Shown in pieces: positions 49,622-59,241 of a stretch of DNA of 64,000 nucleotides. The notes under the pieces are model-generated. The model saw only the letters and a list, made by a program, of their open reading frames with translations, was not told where the DNA came from and did not search any database. The position numbers and the translations under genes were made by a program. The number at the start of each line of letters is the position of its first letter. Within the stretch, counting starts at the first letter, position 1. This stretch comes from Falsiroseomonas sp050563525 (GTDB lineage: Bacteria; Pseudomonadota; Alphaproteobacteria; Acetobacterales; Acetobacteraceae). Location: contig NZ_JBNXUN010000014.1 of assembly GCF_050563525.1 (NCBI RefSeq), positions 62,001 to 126,000 on the forward strand, read 5' to 3'.

Positions 49622-50590
49622 ATGCTCGACCGCCGTACCCTGCTGGGCAGCCTCGCGCTGCCGCTGTGCGTCACGCCCGCGTTCGCGCAGACTTGGCCGG
49701 ACCGGCCCGTGCGGCTGGTCGTGCCCTATGCCGCAGGTGGCCCGACGGACACCGTCGCCCGCCTGCTCGCGGAACGGCTGTCGGCCAGCCTGCCGCAGCG
49801 CGTCGTGGTGGAAAACCGGGCCGGCGGTGGCGCGCTGATCGGCACGGAGGCGGTGGCGCGTGCGCCCAAGGACGGCAGCACCCTGCTGTTCACCACCGTG
49901 GTCCACGCGGTGCATCGTGCCTTGCACGGCCCGCGCCTGACCTTCGACCCCGCCGCGGATTTCGCCCCCGTGGCGCTGGTGGGCGTGGTGCCGCAGGTCA
50001 TCATGGTGCCGCCGGCCAGCCCGGTGCGGGACATGCCGGGCCTGCTGGACTATTTGCGGTCCGGGCCACGCGCCTATGGCAGCAGTGGCGCGGGCGGCTC
50101 CTCGCATCTCGGGGTCGAGCTTCTGAAAAGCCTGACCGGCGTGCAGGCCGAACACATTCCCTATCGCGGCACGGCGCCGGCGGTGGTGGACCTGATCGCC
50201 GGCCGCATCGCGCTGGTGATGGACAGCGTCGCCACCGGCGCCGCACAGGTGCGGGGCGGCACGCTGCGCGGCATCGCCACCACAGGGCCCCGCCGGTCCT
50301 CCGCCCTGCCGGACCTGCCGACGGTGGCCGAGACCGTGCCGGGCTTCGCGGCCACCACCTGGAACGCGGTGCTGGCACCATCCGGTACGCCCGATGCGAC
50401 GATCGACGCGATCTCTGCCGCCATCTCCGCCGCGCTGGCCGACACGGCCCTGCAGGCCCGCCTGGTGGAACTTGGCGTCGAGGTGCCACCGGCGCCGGAG
50501 CGCACTGTCGAGGCGGCGCGGCGCTTCGTCGCGGCGGAGACGGCGAAGTGGGAGAAGCTGATTGCCGATGCCGGCATCCGTGCCGACTGA
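49622..50590 (+). CDS. Bug/TctC-family tripartite tricarboxylate receptor
   Basis: A 322-residue periplasmic receptor. Signal peptide with twin-Arg-like start (LDRRTLLGSLAL) ending AFAQ. The Bug fold shows WPDRPVRLVVPYAAGGPTD, VVVENRAGGGALIGTEAVA and HIPYRGTAPAVVDLIAGRI. It binds a carboxylate or similar ligand for a TctAB-type carrier, but no tctAB genes are nearby. Orphan receptors of this family are numerous in Acetobacteraceae and Burkholderiales. Confidence 0.92.
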   Translation: MLDRRTLLGSLALPLCVTPAFAQTWPDRPVRLVVPYAAGGPTDTVARLLAERLSASLPQRVVVENRAGGGALIGTEAVARAPKDGSTLLFTTVVHAVHRALHGPRLTFDPAADFAPVALVGVVPQVIMVPPASPVRDMPGLLDYLRSGPRAYGSSGAGGSSHLGVELLKSLTGVQAEHIPYRGTAPAVVDLIAGRIALVMDSVATGAAQVRGGTLRGIATTGPRRSSALPDLPTVAETVPGFAATTWNAVLAPSGTPDATIDAISAAISAALADTALQARLVELGVEVPPAPERTVEAARRFVAAETAKWEKLIADAGIRAD

Positions 50591-50683
50591 GGCGCCGCCG
50601 CAGGTCGCGGCATGGCGCGGTTTCGCAACCTCTGCGGTTCATGCCACAAGGGTCCCAATAAATTCGTCCGGGAGCGAAAAATC

Positions 50684-51661
50684 ATGACCAGCCATGCCTT
50701 CGGCCGCCGCGCCCTGCTGGCCGCCGCCGCCCTGCCGCTCGCCGCCCCCGCCCTTGCGCAGGAGGGGTTCCCCAACCGCCCGTTGCGCCTGATCGTCGGC
50801 TTCACCCCGGGCGGCGCGACCGACATCTCGGCCCGCGCCATCGCACCCAAGATGGGCGAGGTGCTGGGCCAGCCCGTGATCGTCGAGAACCGCCCCGGCG
50901 CCGGCAGCAACATCGCGACCGAAGTGGTGGCGCGCAGTCCCGCGGATGGCCACACGCTGCTGTTGGCCACGCTCGGCGCCCTGGTGGTCAGCCCGATGGT
51001 GATCCGCCTGCCGGTGGACCCGGCGCGCGACCTGGTGCCGGTCTCGGTGGCGGTCGACCTGTTCAACATCCTGGTGCTGCCGCCCGACCGGCCGTGGCGC
51101 AGCGTGGCCGAGCTGGTTGCCGCGGCGAAGGCGGCACCCGGGCGCCTGTCCTATGGCACCAGCGGCATTGCCGGCGGGCCGCATCTCGCGGGGCTGCTGT
51201 TCAACCGCCTCGCGGGCACCGATACCACGGCGGTGCACTATCGCGGCGGCGGGCTTGTGGTGACGGACCTGCTGTCCGGCCAGATCGACTTCTCCTTCGC
51301 CACCGCCGCGTCGGTGCTGCCGCAGGTGCGCGATGGAAAGCTGCGCGCGCTGGCGATCCCGCATCTCGAACGGTCGCGCCTGATGCCGGACATCCCGACC
51401 GTCGCGGAATCCGGCCTGCCGGGCTTCGACGTGCCGTCCTGGTATGCGGTGATGGCGCCGCGCGGCACGCCGGACGCCGCCATCGCCCGCCTCAACGCCG
51501 CGATGCGCGTGGCGCTGGAGGATGCTGAGGTGGCCACGGTGCTCAACCGCAACGGGCTCGAGCCGCGCTGGACCACGCCCGACCAGATGAACGAGGCGCT
51601 GGCGGCCGAGCGGGCGAAGTGGACGCCGATCATCCGCGAGAGTGGAATCCGCGTCGATTAG
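50684..51661 (+). CDS. Bug/TctC-family tripartite tricarboxylate receptor
   Basis: A 325-residue second Bug receptor, 93 bp downstream of the first and only moderately similar, so not a recent duplication. Signal peptide (FGRRALLAAAALPLAA ending ALAQ), then FPNRPLRLIVGFTPGGATD, VIVENRPGAGSNIATEVVA and VHYRGGGLVVTDLLSGQID. Ligand unknown. Confidence 0.92.
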   Translation: MTSHAFGRRALLAAAALPLAAPALAQEGFPNRPLRLIVGFTPGGATDISARAIAPKMGEVLGQPVIVENRPGAGSNIATEVVARSPADGHTLLLATLGALVVSPMVIRLPVDPARDLVPVSVAVDLFNILVLPPDRPWRSVAELVAAAKAAPGRLSYGTSGIAGGPHLAGLLFNRLAGTDTTAVHYRGGGLVVTDLLSGQIDFSFATAASVLPQVRDGKLRALAIPHLERSRLMPDIPTVAESGLPGFDVPSWYAVMAPRGTPDAAIARLNAAMRVALEDAEVATVLNRNGLEPRWTTPDQMNEALAAERAKWTPIIRESGIRVD

Positions 51662-51676
51662 GCCCGAGGCCGCCTC

Positions 51677-54600
51677 TTACTGGTCCAGCGGAATGCGGGG
51701 CTGGCCTGAGACATGTCCGCCGGGTGGATGGGGCGCGACGCCGAGCGCGCTGCGCACGGCCTCCAGCCAGCCCCGGCCGAAGTCGCGGTCCGGCTCCAGG
51801 CAGGTGCCTTCCGCCCACTCGTTCCAGGCATTGACGAAGACCAGCCGTTCCTCGCCCCCGACGCTGTCCCGCCGATGCCGCACCAAGCCGCGCAGCCAGC
51901 GGCGGAAATGGCCCGGCGTCGCGCCACGGAAGACATGCGCCGCATCGCCACGCCGCGCGGTGTTGTCCCAGCCCATCATCACCGCGCGGTGCAGGTCCAC
52001 GCCGTCGCTGTCCTGCGCCAGGCGCGCGAGCGCGGCATCCACCGTCGGACCATATTCGTACAGCCCACCCGTCATCCCCTCGGGCAGCGCGCCGCTGGCC
52101 GCCACCGTCGGCATGCGGTGCGGCGGGAATTCGAAGTAGGAGTCGAGGCCGAGCGCCGCCGGCTGATCCGGCAGCGGCTTGTCCTCGCCAAGCGAGAGCC
52201 AGCCGGCGGCGAGATGCACCTCGCCCACGCCGCGCCGGCGCAAGGCCTCGCGCAGCGCGGCAACCGCCTCGGCCGGCCGAGGCACATGCATGATCCGGTA
52301 CACCATCAGCATCGGCCGGCCGCCAGGGCCGCCCAGCCGCAGGTAGCGCCGGTCGCGCAGCAGCGGCGCGACGTCCCGCGCGAAGGCTTCCACCCAGCCC
52401 TCGCGGTAGTCCTGCGGCATCAGGACCTCCTTGTTGGCGCCGTCCCAGTTGCGGCTCCAGGGTTCGTTGGCCCAGCAGATCATGAAGGGGAAGTCCGGCG
52501 TGCCGGAGGCCAGCACTTCGTCCAGCGGACGTTGCAGCAACCGCTGCCCCTCGCCGAACCAGTAGTAGTAGTAGCAGAAGGCGGAAATGCCGTGCCGCCG
52601 GGCAAGGTCCGCCTGCGCCTCGCGCGTTTCCGGCAGCCGCAGGTCGGTGAAGCCAAGCTCGCCCGGCAGCCGTGGCTGCCGGTGGCCGGGAAACAGCGGC
52701 TTCGCCTTGGTCACGTTGGTCCATTCGGTGAAGCCGCGGCCCCACCAGCGGTCGTTCTCCGGAATCGGGTGGAACTGCGGCAGGTAGAAGGCCACCACGC
52801 GCGGCGGCGCTGCCGCCTCGCCCACGCCCTGCCCCGCAGGCTGCGCATCCGCCGGGCCGGCGACCAGGGAAGCCTGCTCCAGCCGCATGCCGGCCGCATG
52901 GCAGGCGATGCCGAACAGGCGTTCCATCGCATGCGCCAGCGCCCCGTCGGTGCCGATCGGCTCAGGCTCGAACGACTCGTTCGCGACATGGAGGCCGAGG
53001 AGGTCGTGCAGGAGGGATCCGCGCAACCAGAAGATCGAACCCCCCGCGAAGGGGATCCGCGTCGCCTGTTCCACCGTGTAGCCCAGCAGCGGCAGCAGGT
53101 TTGCCAGGTGTTGCAGGTTGCCGCCCCAATGCTCCTCGCCGTTGAAGATCTGCCCATCCGCGACCACCATGCCCAGGTCAGGGTCGTTATCGAAGGCGGC
53201 GACCAGGGCCGCCGAGCCCGCGCGGTCCGGCAGCACGCCGGAGACGAGATGCCGCCGCCAGACATCGCCATCCTTGCGATGCGGGCTGCGCTTGGTGTGC
53301 AGCTTGCAGATCAGCGCGTACTGCGCCAGCGCGCCGGTGGCGGCGATCGCCATGAAGGGCAGGATGTCGCGACCCCGGTTGGGAAAGGCCCAGACATGGG
53401 CATGTGGGAAGCGCCGCAGGATATCCTCGCGCAGATGCTCCGAATGGCCCTCGACCAGCGTCACGAACAGGTCGAACGGCTCGGCCAGCCGCGTCGTCGC
53501 CTCGAGCATCTCGTCGCAGAGTTCAGGGTAGAACACATGCGCCACCACTGCGATGCGCGCGCCGGGCACGAAGCCCCGCAGCGCAAAGAGGTCAGGCAGC
53601 TGGATCGGCCAGCGCGGCATCCGCGGTGCCGCCGCATCCGGCCTGCGCACCGTCCCGGCCGCCTGCGGCTCCGCCACCAGGTCGGTCAGGTCCTCGATGC
53701 CGGGCAGGAATGCCGCGCCTTCTCCCACCCGCGCAGGCTCAGCCGGCAGGAGCCGGGCGCGCCGCGCCAGTTGCATCAGCGAGGGCCGCATGAAGCGTGG
53801 CATCCGTTCGCCAACGGTGCGCAGCGGGGTGGTCAGGCGCCAGGACGTACTGGCACGCAGCGAGAGCGCATCCTCAACGTGCCGGGCCAGATCGTTTTCC
53901 AGCCTTGCGATCGCGGCGCTTGCCGCGCGCGCCAGTTCAGCCGCCTGTCGCCGGGATTTCTGGTTCTGGGCCTGCGCTGCCTCGAGCGCCGCCAGCGCGC
54001 GGCGCAATTCGCCATCCACGCGTTCAAGCCTGGCATTGTCCTCGGCGGTGCGTTGCCTGGCCTGCTCCCTGTCCTGCCGCCGCGCCTTCACCAGGCGCTC
54101 ATGCTCGGCCTCGAGGTCGCGTGCCCTGCGGTCGGCCTCCTCCAGCCGCTGCCGCGCCTCGTGCAGCGCCGCCGCGTGCTGCGCGCGCTGTGCCTCGCGC
54201 TCGGCCTCGTGGCGCGCGCGTTCCGCGGCCAGCGCCGCCTGCGCCGCGGCGTGGTCGGCATTGTGCGCCTCGATCTGTGCCCAGTGCCGACGTGCCGTCT
54301 CACCGGCCCGCTCCTGCTCGGTCTGCTTCGCAAGCCGCTCGATCCCCGCCAGTCCGCGCGCGGCGAAGAAGGAGCGGAGGCGCGTGGCGGCGGCGAAATC
54401 GGAGCTCGCGGAAAGCAGCGCCAGCACCGGCTGCGGCAGGTCGTTGCCGACGGCCAGTACGCCGAGGCCGAAGGAATGGAAGAATTCGAAATGCGGCCGG
54501 TCGCGCGACAGCTCCTCCCACAGCTTCCACACGCCGTAGTCGGGGCGGCGCACGTTGGTGTCGTGGAACAGCACGACGGCGCGGTCCGACAGCGTCGGCT

Positions 54601-55114
54601 CCCAGGTCTCGAAATCGTTGCGCACGGCCTCGTAGGTGTGCGTGCCATCGATGTGCAGGAGATCGATGGACCGCTCCGGGAACAGCGCGCGCGCCTGGTC
54701 GAAGTCGCTCCGCACGAGCGAGGAGAAATGCCCGTAGCGCGGATCGTGGTAGACTGAGAGTTCCTCGAACAGCCCTTCCTCGCGCCCCATATGCGCGTCG
54801 CCCTCCCAGGTATCGACGGCGTAGGCCCGGGTGCCGCAGCGCTCCGCCTCGATCGCCTGGCAGAAGGCGAGGAATGAGTTGCCGCGATGCGTACCGAGTT
54901 CCACCAGCACGCGCGGGCGGAGCGCGGAGATCAGCCAGAAGGCGAAGGGGATGTGCCCGACCCAGTGTTCGAACGGCTTCAGCCGCAACGGCTCGCGCAG
55001 CGTCTCCTCGCCCGCGCCGATGCTGGACAATGCGCGGCCGAGGCCTGCCGGCGTGTGCACAGCCGCCTGTTGATCGTCGAATGGTACCACCGCGGCGTCT
55101 CCTTCGTGCAGCAC
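51677..55114 (-). CDS. Trimodular surface-glycan protein: methyltransferase, coiled coil, RgpF-like and WbsX domains
   Basis: A 1145-residue protein. Residues about 45-265 are a class I SAM methyltransferase (VLVELGTHRGNSFLAFCQAI, DLLHIDGTHTYEAVRNDFE, VVLFHDTNVRRPDYGV). Residues 265-425 are a long Arg/Glu/Ala coiled coil. Residues about 520-790 are rhamnan-synthesis-F like (IAVVAHVFYPELCDEML, FPNRGRDILPFMA, ICKLHTKRSPHRKDG). Residues 800-1135 are a WbsX/GT-associated domain (AFYLPQFHPIPENDRWWG, GFTEWTNVTKAKPLFPGH, CYYYYWFGEGQRLLQRPL, FVNAWNEWAEGTCLEPD). This fits assembly of a complex surface polysaccharide. Convergent with the second Bug gene (15 bp). Confidence 0.88.
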   Translation of the reverse strand: MLHEGDAAVVPFDDQQAAVHTPAGLGRALSSIGAGEETLREPLRLKPFEHWVGHIPFAFWLISALRPRVLVELGTHRGNSFLAFCQAIEAERCGTRAYAVDTWEGDAHMGREEGLFEELSVYHDPRYGHFSSLVRSDFDQARALFPERSIDLLHIDGTHTYEAVRNDFETWEPTLSDRAVVLFHDTNVRRPDYGVWKLWEELSRDRPHFEFFHSFGLGVLAVGNDLPQPVLALLSASSDFAAATRLRSFFAARGLAGIERLAKQTEQERAGETARRHWAQIEAHNADHAAAQAALAAERARHEAEREAQRAQHAAALHEARQRLEEADRRARDLEAEHERLVKARRQDREQARQRTAEDNARLERVDGELRRALAALEAAQAQNQKSRRQAAELARAASAAIARLENDLARHVEDALSLRASTSWRLTTPLRTVGERMPRFMRPSLMQLARRARLLPAEPARVGEGAAFLPGIEDLTDLVAEPQAAGTVRRPDAAAPRMPRWPIQLPDLFALRGFVPGARIAVVAHVFYPELCDEMLEATTRLAEPFDLFVTLVEGHSEHLREDILRRFPHAHVWAFPNRGRDILPFMAIAATGALAQYALICKLHTKRSPHRKDGDVWRRHLVSGVLPDRAGSAALVAAFDNDPDLGMVVADGQIFNGEEHWGGNLQHLANLLPLLGYTVEQATRIPFAGGSIFWLRGSLLHDLLGLHVANESFEPEPIGTDGALAHAMERLFGIACHAAGMRLEQASLVAGPADAQPAGQGVGEAAAPPRVVAFYLPQFHPIPENDRWWGRGFTEWTNVTKAKPLFPGHRQPRLPGELGFTDLRLPETREAQADLARRHGISAFCYYYYWFGEGQRLLQRPLDEVLASGTPDFPFMICWANEPWSRNWDGANKEVLMPQDYREGWVEAFARDVAPLLRDRRYLRLGGPGGRPMLMVYRIMHVPRPAEAVAALREALRRRGVGEVHLAAGWLSLGEDKPLPDQPAALGLDSYFEFPPHRMPTVAASGALPEGMTGGLYEYGPTVDAALARLAQDSDGVDLHRAVMMGWDNTARRGDAAHVFRGATPGHFRRWLRGLVRHRRDSVGGEERLVFVNAWNEWAEGTCLEPDRDFGRGWLEAVRSALGVAPHPPGGHVSGQPRIPLDQ

Positions 55115-55204
55115 GTCGCCCGGTCGTCAGGGCACGCACGGTCCTGCGCTCCTGGCCGCTGCCGCGGCCATCCTGGTTCTTGAATGCTGCCTCGGAAGCC
55201 GAGG

Positions 55205-55936
55205 CTAGCCGGGCTTCGAGCAGATGATCACCTCGGTGAACTCCGCGATGATGCCGTGGGTTCGATCCGCGTAGCGCCGGATCTCGACGTCGAACGGCGT
55301 CCAGCGCGAGATCAGGTCTGCCAGGTCGTAGCCGTAGTGGAAGGTGACCAGCGAACCTTCGCCGCTGATCGGGTTGCCGTGATATTCCGGCTCCGAAAGA
55401 TGGGTGATGCTGCCATCCGGCTCGAGCCGCGCCTTCTGCTGCGTCTCCACCAGCCATTTATAAATGGGCGTCGTGTGGATGTGGTAGCCGCCGGGGCGCA
55501 GCGTCCTGAAGATCTCGCGGTAGGCCTGCTCGGGGTGGAAGACGTGCTCCATGACGTCCTGCGTGATCGTCAGGTCGAAGCAAGCATCTGCAAACGTCTG
55601 CCGCTCAAGGTTCTCGCAGCGGACACCCTGGTGCTCCTGTCCCGGGGCGACATCCGGGAAAAACTGCGTCGGCAGATAGCCTTTCGCTTCCGAAGCAAGA
55701 AGCTGCGAGACGCCGCGCGGAGCAGGCGAGCTTTCATGAATATCCAGATCGGCGTAGTGCGGCAGCAACTGCCGTATTGCGAGCATCAGCGCGCGCTCGC
55801 GTGGGATCGACCCGCCCTCGCAGGTCTCGCAGATCAGGTGGTCGCGAAACCAGGGATTCTTCGCCGTGAAGCAGGTGTCCTGCTGACAGATCGGACAGAA
55901 TCCATTCCACTCCGCAACAGTATCTAAAGCCTCCAT
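55205..55936 (-). CDS. Class I SAM methyltransferase with N-terminal Cys motif
   Basis: A 243-residue methyltransferase-like protein. Residues 13-42 contain CPICQQ...CETC, a zinc-ribbon-like pair. The core has VRCENLERQTFADACFDLTI, QDVMEHVFHPEQAYREIFR, LRPGGYHIHTTPIY. It resembles methyltransferases accompanying WbsX/RgpF-type glycan genes. It shares orientation with the 1145-aa gene, 90 bp upstream of it. ATG 55936 was preferred over an upstream ATG. Confidence 0.82.
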   Translation of the reverse strand: MEALDTVAEWNGFCPICQQDTCFTAKNPWFRDHLICETCEGGSIPRERALMLAIRQLLPHYADLDIHESSPAPRGVSQLLASEAKGYLPTQFFPDVAPGQEHQGVRCENLERQTFADACFDLTITQDVMEHVFHPEQAYREIFRTLRPGGYHIHTTPIYKWLVETQQKARLEPDGSITHLSEPEYHGNPISGEGSLVTFHYGYDLADLISRWTPFDVEIRRYADRTHGIIAEFTEVIICSKPG

Positions 55937-56310
55937 GCAAATCAATCCGCTGGTTTCTGCAACAAGAACTGTCTATTTCAGAGGCCAAGCTAGCCTGCAC
56001 AAAGACGATTGTCACCGTTGGATACGATGCTACTCCGCACTCGAAATGGTGACGGCGGACCGTCGTCTCGTACGCGAGGCCCGCTTCAGCCGCGCCGGAA
56101 GCGCGGCGCCTCGATCCGGCATCGGAAGGGCATTGTGCGTTGCAGCGCATTACTGTTTCAGCCGGAACATGACAGCGAACGCGCTGGCCTGACGCCAGGT
56201 TGAGGCATGCCCGAGGGGCATGAGACCAGAGGCGCCCGCCTTCCTGCTGCCCCGTTCTGTTCCCGGCTGATCATGCCGCGTGGCAGGCCTGTCTCCCGGA
56301 GTACATCCCC
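55937..56310. other. 374-bp gap with small hairpins
   Basis: Between the methyltransferase start and the SulP remnant. GC is somewhat lower near 55940-56050, where the methyltransferase promoter should be. Two small hairpins are seen: CTGGC-ctgac-GCCAG (56184-56198) and CATGCCC-gag-GGGCATG (56206-56222). No credible coding sequence recognised. Confidence 0.5.
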
Positions 56311-57370
56311 ATGTCACTCTTCCGAGCCGAATGGTTCTCAAACATCCGCGCCGACATCTTCGCGGCACCGTCGTCGCCCTGGCGCTGATTCCGGAGGCCA
56401 CCGCCTTCTCCCTCATCGCCGGCGTCGATCCGAAGGTCAGCCTGCGACGATCTCGGCGTGCTGATGCGCTATGTCTCACGCTCCGTCATGACCGGCTTCG
56501 TCAACGCACTCGCCATCCTGATCTTCATGGCGCAGTTGCCGGAGTTGATCGGCGTCACCTGGGTGACCTACGTGATCGTCGCCCTCGGGCGTGGCATCAT
56601 CTACCTGCTGCCACTGCTGACCAGGGCGATCCCGTCCCCGCTGGTTGCGATCGTGGTGCTGACAGCGGTCGTGATGTGGCTGGGCCTCGATGTGCGCACG
56701 GTCGGCGGCATGGGCGAGTTGCTCGCCGGGCTTACCGCCTTCTTCCTGCCGGACGTGCCGCTGACGCTGGAGACGCTGTGGATCATCCTGCCGACTTCGC
56801 TGAGGCTGGCTGCCGTCGGCCTGCTCGAGTCCCTGATGACGGCGCAGATCGTCGATGAGTTGACCGACACGGGCTCCGACAAGATCCGCAAGACCTACGG
56901 CCAGGGAATTGCCAATGTCGCAGCCGGCCTGTCTGGCAGCATGGCCGGCTGCGCGATGATCGGGCAATCCGTCATCAACGTGAAGTCCGGTGGGCGGGGA
57001 CGACTTTCCACGCTGTGGGCCGGCCTGTTCCTGATCCTGGTGCTGGCCGACCTGGTGCGGCAGATCCCGATGGGCGTGCTGGCCGGCGTGCTGCTGTCGG
57101 GCATTTTCTTCGCCCGCAAGGTAGCCAGCATCTTCCACATCCGGTCGGAGCTTTCGGCCGCTGGCATGCAGCGCACCTACACCGTCACTGGCCAGATCTT
57201 CTTCGCCTCGGCCGAGAGCTTCGGCGAGGCCTTCGACCCGAGGGAGGCGATCGAGCGGGTGGTGATCGATGTCTCCGGCGCCCACATCTGGGACCTCACG
57301 GCGGTTGCGGCGCTCGACCGCGTGGTGCTGAAGTTCCGCCGCGAGGGCACCGAGGTGCAGATCCTCGGCC
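56311..57370 (+). pseudogene. Degraded SulP-family anion transporter gene
   Basis: ATG 56311 after a GGAG site starts MSLFRAEWFSNIRADIFA, as SulP proteins do. A one-base deletion near 56363 (gcggcacc for gcgggcacc) shifts the frame; the next frame continues GTVVALALIPEATAFSLIAG to about 56443. Some 50-60 codons are then missing before LMRYVSRSVMTGFVNALAIL resumes in a third frame at 56458 and runs through the membrane domain and part of the STAS domain (VVIDVSGAHIWDLTAVAAL), stopping near VQILGL at 57368. Deletion has joined it to the UspA remnant. Not functional as it stands. Confidence 0.85.
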
Positions 57371-57818
57371 TGTACAGATGGCTCGGTCTATGCCGAGAGC
57401 ATCCTGGGCCGCGTGACGGCGGAGGCACCGGTGGATCGCAGCGGTGCGCTGGGCCTCAACGCGTCGGAGGAATTGCTGCGCGAGTTGGCGGAGCTCGACG
57501 AGGCCCGCGGCAAGGTCTCGCTGCGCCCGCGCGCTGCTTGCGGCGGCGGAGGCCCGGCGGAAGGCGGCGGGCGTGGCGCAATTCACCACCGTGCAGCGGC
57601 ACGGCGCGCTGGTGGATACGATCATGGAGTTCGAAGGCGCAGCCGACCTGATGCTGGTCGGCAAACAGAACGGGGCCGCGAACTTCGCCGTCGGCCACCT
57701 CGGCGCCAGACGGTGCTGCACAGGGATGCGCCATGGCCGGCTGCGCAACATGATCGTCGGCAGCACCACCACGGCGCTGCTGCGCAGCTGCAAGATCCCG
57801 GTGCTGGTGTTCCGCTGA
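57368..57818 (+). pseudogene. Degraded tandem universal stress protein gene
   Basis: Remnant of a two-domain UspA protein fused to the broken SulP gene. One frame reads ACTDGSVYAESILGRVTAEA to about GKVSL (57525); after a frameshift another frame reads ALLAAAEARRKAAGVAQFTT, DLMLVGKQNGAANFAVGHLG and, after an internal deletion, RNMIVGSTTTALLRSCKIPV to the stop at 57818. The ends of domain one and of domain two are joined. SulP-UspA neighbours are a common pair, so a single decayed operon is likely. Confidence 0.8.
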
Positions 57819-57838
57819 GCGAGATCAATGCGTGAAGG

Positions 57839-58762
57839 CTACTCGTTGAGGCCCTTTCCGGCGTAGGGATGCGTCGCCGCCCAATGCCGCGCGATGTCGA
57901 CACGCTTGGCGATCCATACGTCGCGCCGTTGCATCATGTAGTCCAACAGCCGCTGCAGCCCGGCCGCCCGCGCCGGGTGGCCGATCAGCCGCATGTGCAA
58001 GCCGACCGACATCATCTTCGGCGTCCGCGCGCCCTCGGCGTACAGCATGTCGAAGGCATCGCGCACGAAGGCGAACCACTGGTCCGCATTGCCGGTGACG
58101 CCGTTGTACTTGCCGTCGTTGTTGGTCAGCGAATACGGCACCACCAGCCGCCCCTGGCCTTCCACCGTGACCCAGAAGGGCAGTTCCTCGCCGTAATAGT
58201 CGCTGTCGTACAGGAAGCCGCCATGCTCGGTGACCAGGCGGCGCGTGTTCACCGAGGGTCCGTAGCGGCAGTACCAGCCATCCGGCTTCTGGCCGAGCGT
58301 GCGTTCAAGGCTGGTGACGGCGCGCGCGATGTGTTCGCGCTCCTCCGCCTCGGTCAACTCGTAGTGCTTCACCCAGCGCCAGCCATGGCAGCAGATGTCG
58401 TAGCCGGCCGCGCGGATGGCGGCGGCGGCTTCCGGGTTGCGTTCCAGCGCCAGCGCGCAGGCGAAAATCGTCACCGGCAGGCCACGTTCCTGGAACAGCC
58501 GATGCAGCCGCCAGAAGCCGACGCGGCTGCCGTATTCGAACATGCCCTCCGCCGCCAGGTCGCGCCCCTTAGGGACCGGCGTGGTACCGTTGGATTCGGT
58601 GTGACCGTTTTCCGTGTAGCCCTCGCCATCCTGCACGGAGGGCTCCGAGCCTTCCTCGTAGTTCATGACGAAGTTCACCGCGAGCCGCGCGCCGCCGGGC
58701 CATTTCGGGTCGGGCGGATTGCCGCCGTAGCCGATGTAGTCGCGCTTCACCTCGTAGGTCAT
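57839..58762 (-). CDS. puuE: Allantoinase of the polysaccharide-deacetylase type (PuuE)
   Basis: A 307-residue cofactor-light allantoinase of the NodB-like fold that opens allantoin to allantoate in purine breakdown. Pattern: RDYIGYGGNPPDPKWPGGARLAVNFVMNYEEGSE at the N-terminus, EYGSRVGFWRLHRLF, CCHGWRW and GFLYDSDYYGEELPF, with LHMRLIGHPARA near the end. Length is typical. The ATG overlaps the allA stop (ATGA), and both act in the same pathway. Confidence 0.92.
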   Translation of the reverse strand: MTYEVKRDYIGYGGNPPDPKWPGGARLAVNFVMNYEEGSEPSVQDGEGYTENGHTESNGTTPVPKGRDLAAEGMFEYGSRVGFWRLHRLFQERGLPVTIFACALALERNPEAAAAIRAAGYDICCHGWRWVKHYELTEAEEREHIARAVTSLERTLGQKPDGWYCRYGPSVNTRRLVTEHGGFLYDSDYYGEELPFWVTVEGQGRLVVPYSLTNNDGKYNGVTGNADQWFAFVRDAFDMLYAEGARTPKMMSVGLHMRLIGHPARAAGLQRLLDYMMQRRDVWIAKRVDIARHWAATHPYAGKGLNE

Positions 58763-59241
58763 TCGGCCTCTCCATCCAGATGGACTTCGAAGGGGGCGAC
58801 CTGGACGAACTCGTCATCCGCCGGGGTGCCATCCTTCCACATGAACACCGCGAAGCGGCCGGGACGGTCGATCACGGTGAAGGGGTGGTGCCAGACATCG
58901 GCACCATAGGTAACGCCCTGATCGCCCCGGGCGAGAAAAGCCTGCGCACGCGCCATGTCCGGCGCGCCATCGGCGCCATGCGGCGCAACGATCGCAATCC
59001 AGCGACCGGCCTCCATCGGCACGAAGGATTGCGAGGAGTACTTGTGCCGTTCCATGGTCGTGGAAGCCAGCGGCAGCGCACTGGGCGCCTTGCAGGTGAA
59101 GGACAGGCTGGGCGCGGCCTGCGACCGGCGGTTGGACAGCGCCGTCTCGGTGTAGATGCGGCCGGGGTCTTCCGGCGCGTGCAGCACCTCGCCGAATTCG
59201 GCGAAGGCTTCGCTGGTCAGGGGTCTTGCGATCAGGCGCAT
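58759..59241 (-). CDS. allA: Ureidoglycolate lyase
   Basis: A 160-residue cupin-fold enzyme that splits ureidoglycolate to glyoxylate and urea. Pattern: RPLTSEAFAEFGEVL, then MERHKYSSQSFVPME, FLARGDQGVTYGADVWHHPF (metal-binding His pair) and FAVFMWKDGTPADDEFV. First gene of a two-gene operon with puuE. The allantoicase step is not encoded in the window. Confidence 0.93.
   Translation of the reverse strand: MRLIARPLTSEAFAEFGEVLHAPEDPGRIYTETALSNRRSQAAPSLSFTCKAPSALPLASTTMERHKYSSQSFVPMEAGRWIAIVAPHGADGAPDMARAQAFLARGDQGVTYGADVWHHPFTVIDRPGRFAVFMWKDGTPADDEFVQVAPFEVHLDGEAE

Noticed and set aside
50612..50683. CGSCHKGP motif upstream of the second Bug gene as a small c-type cytochrome
   Set aside because: CxxCH occurs by chance in the extended frame before the real ATG at 50684; no signal peptide or haem protein context.
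56311..57818. SulP-UspA as a genuine fusion protein
   Set aside because: Several frame changes and missing blocks within both partners cannot be read through.
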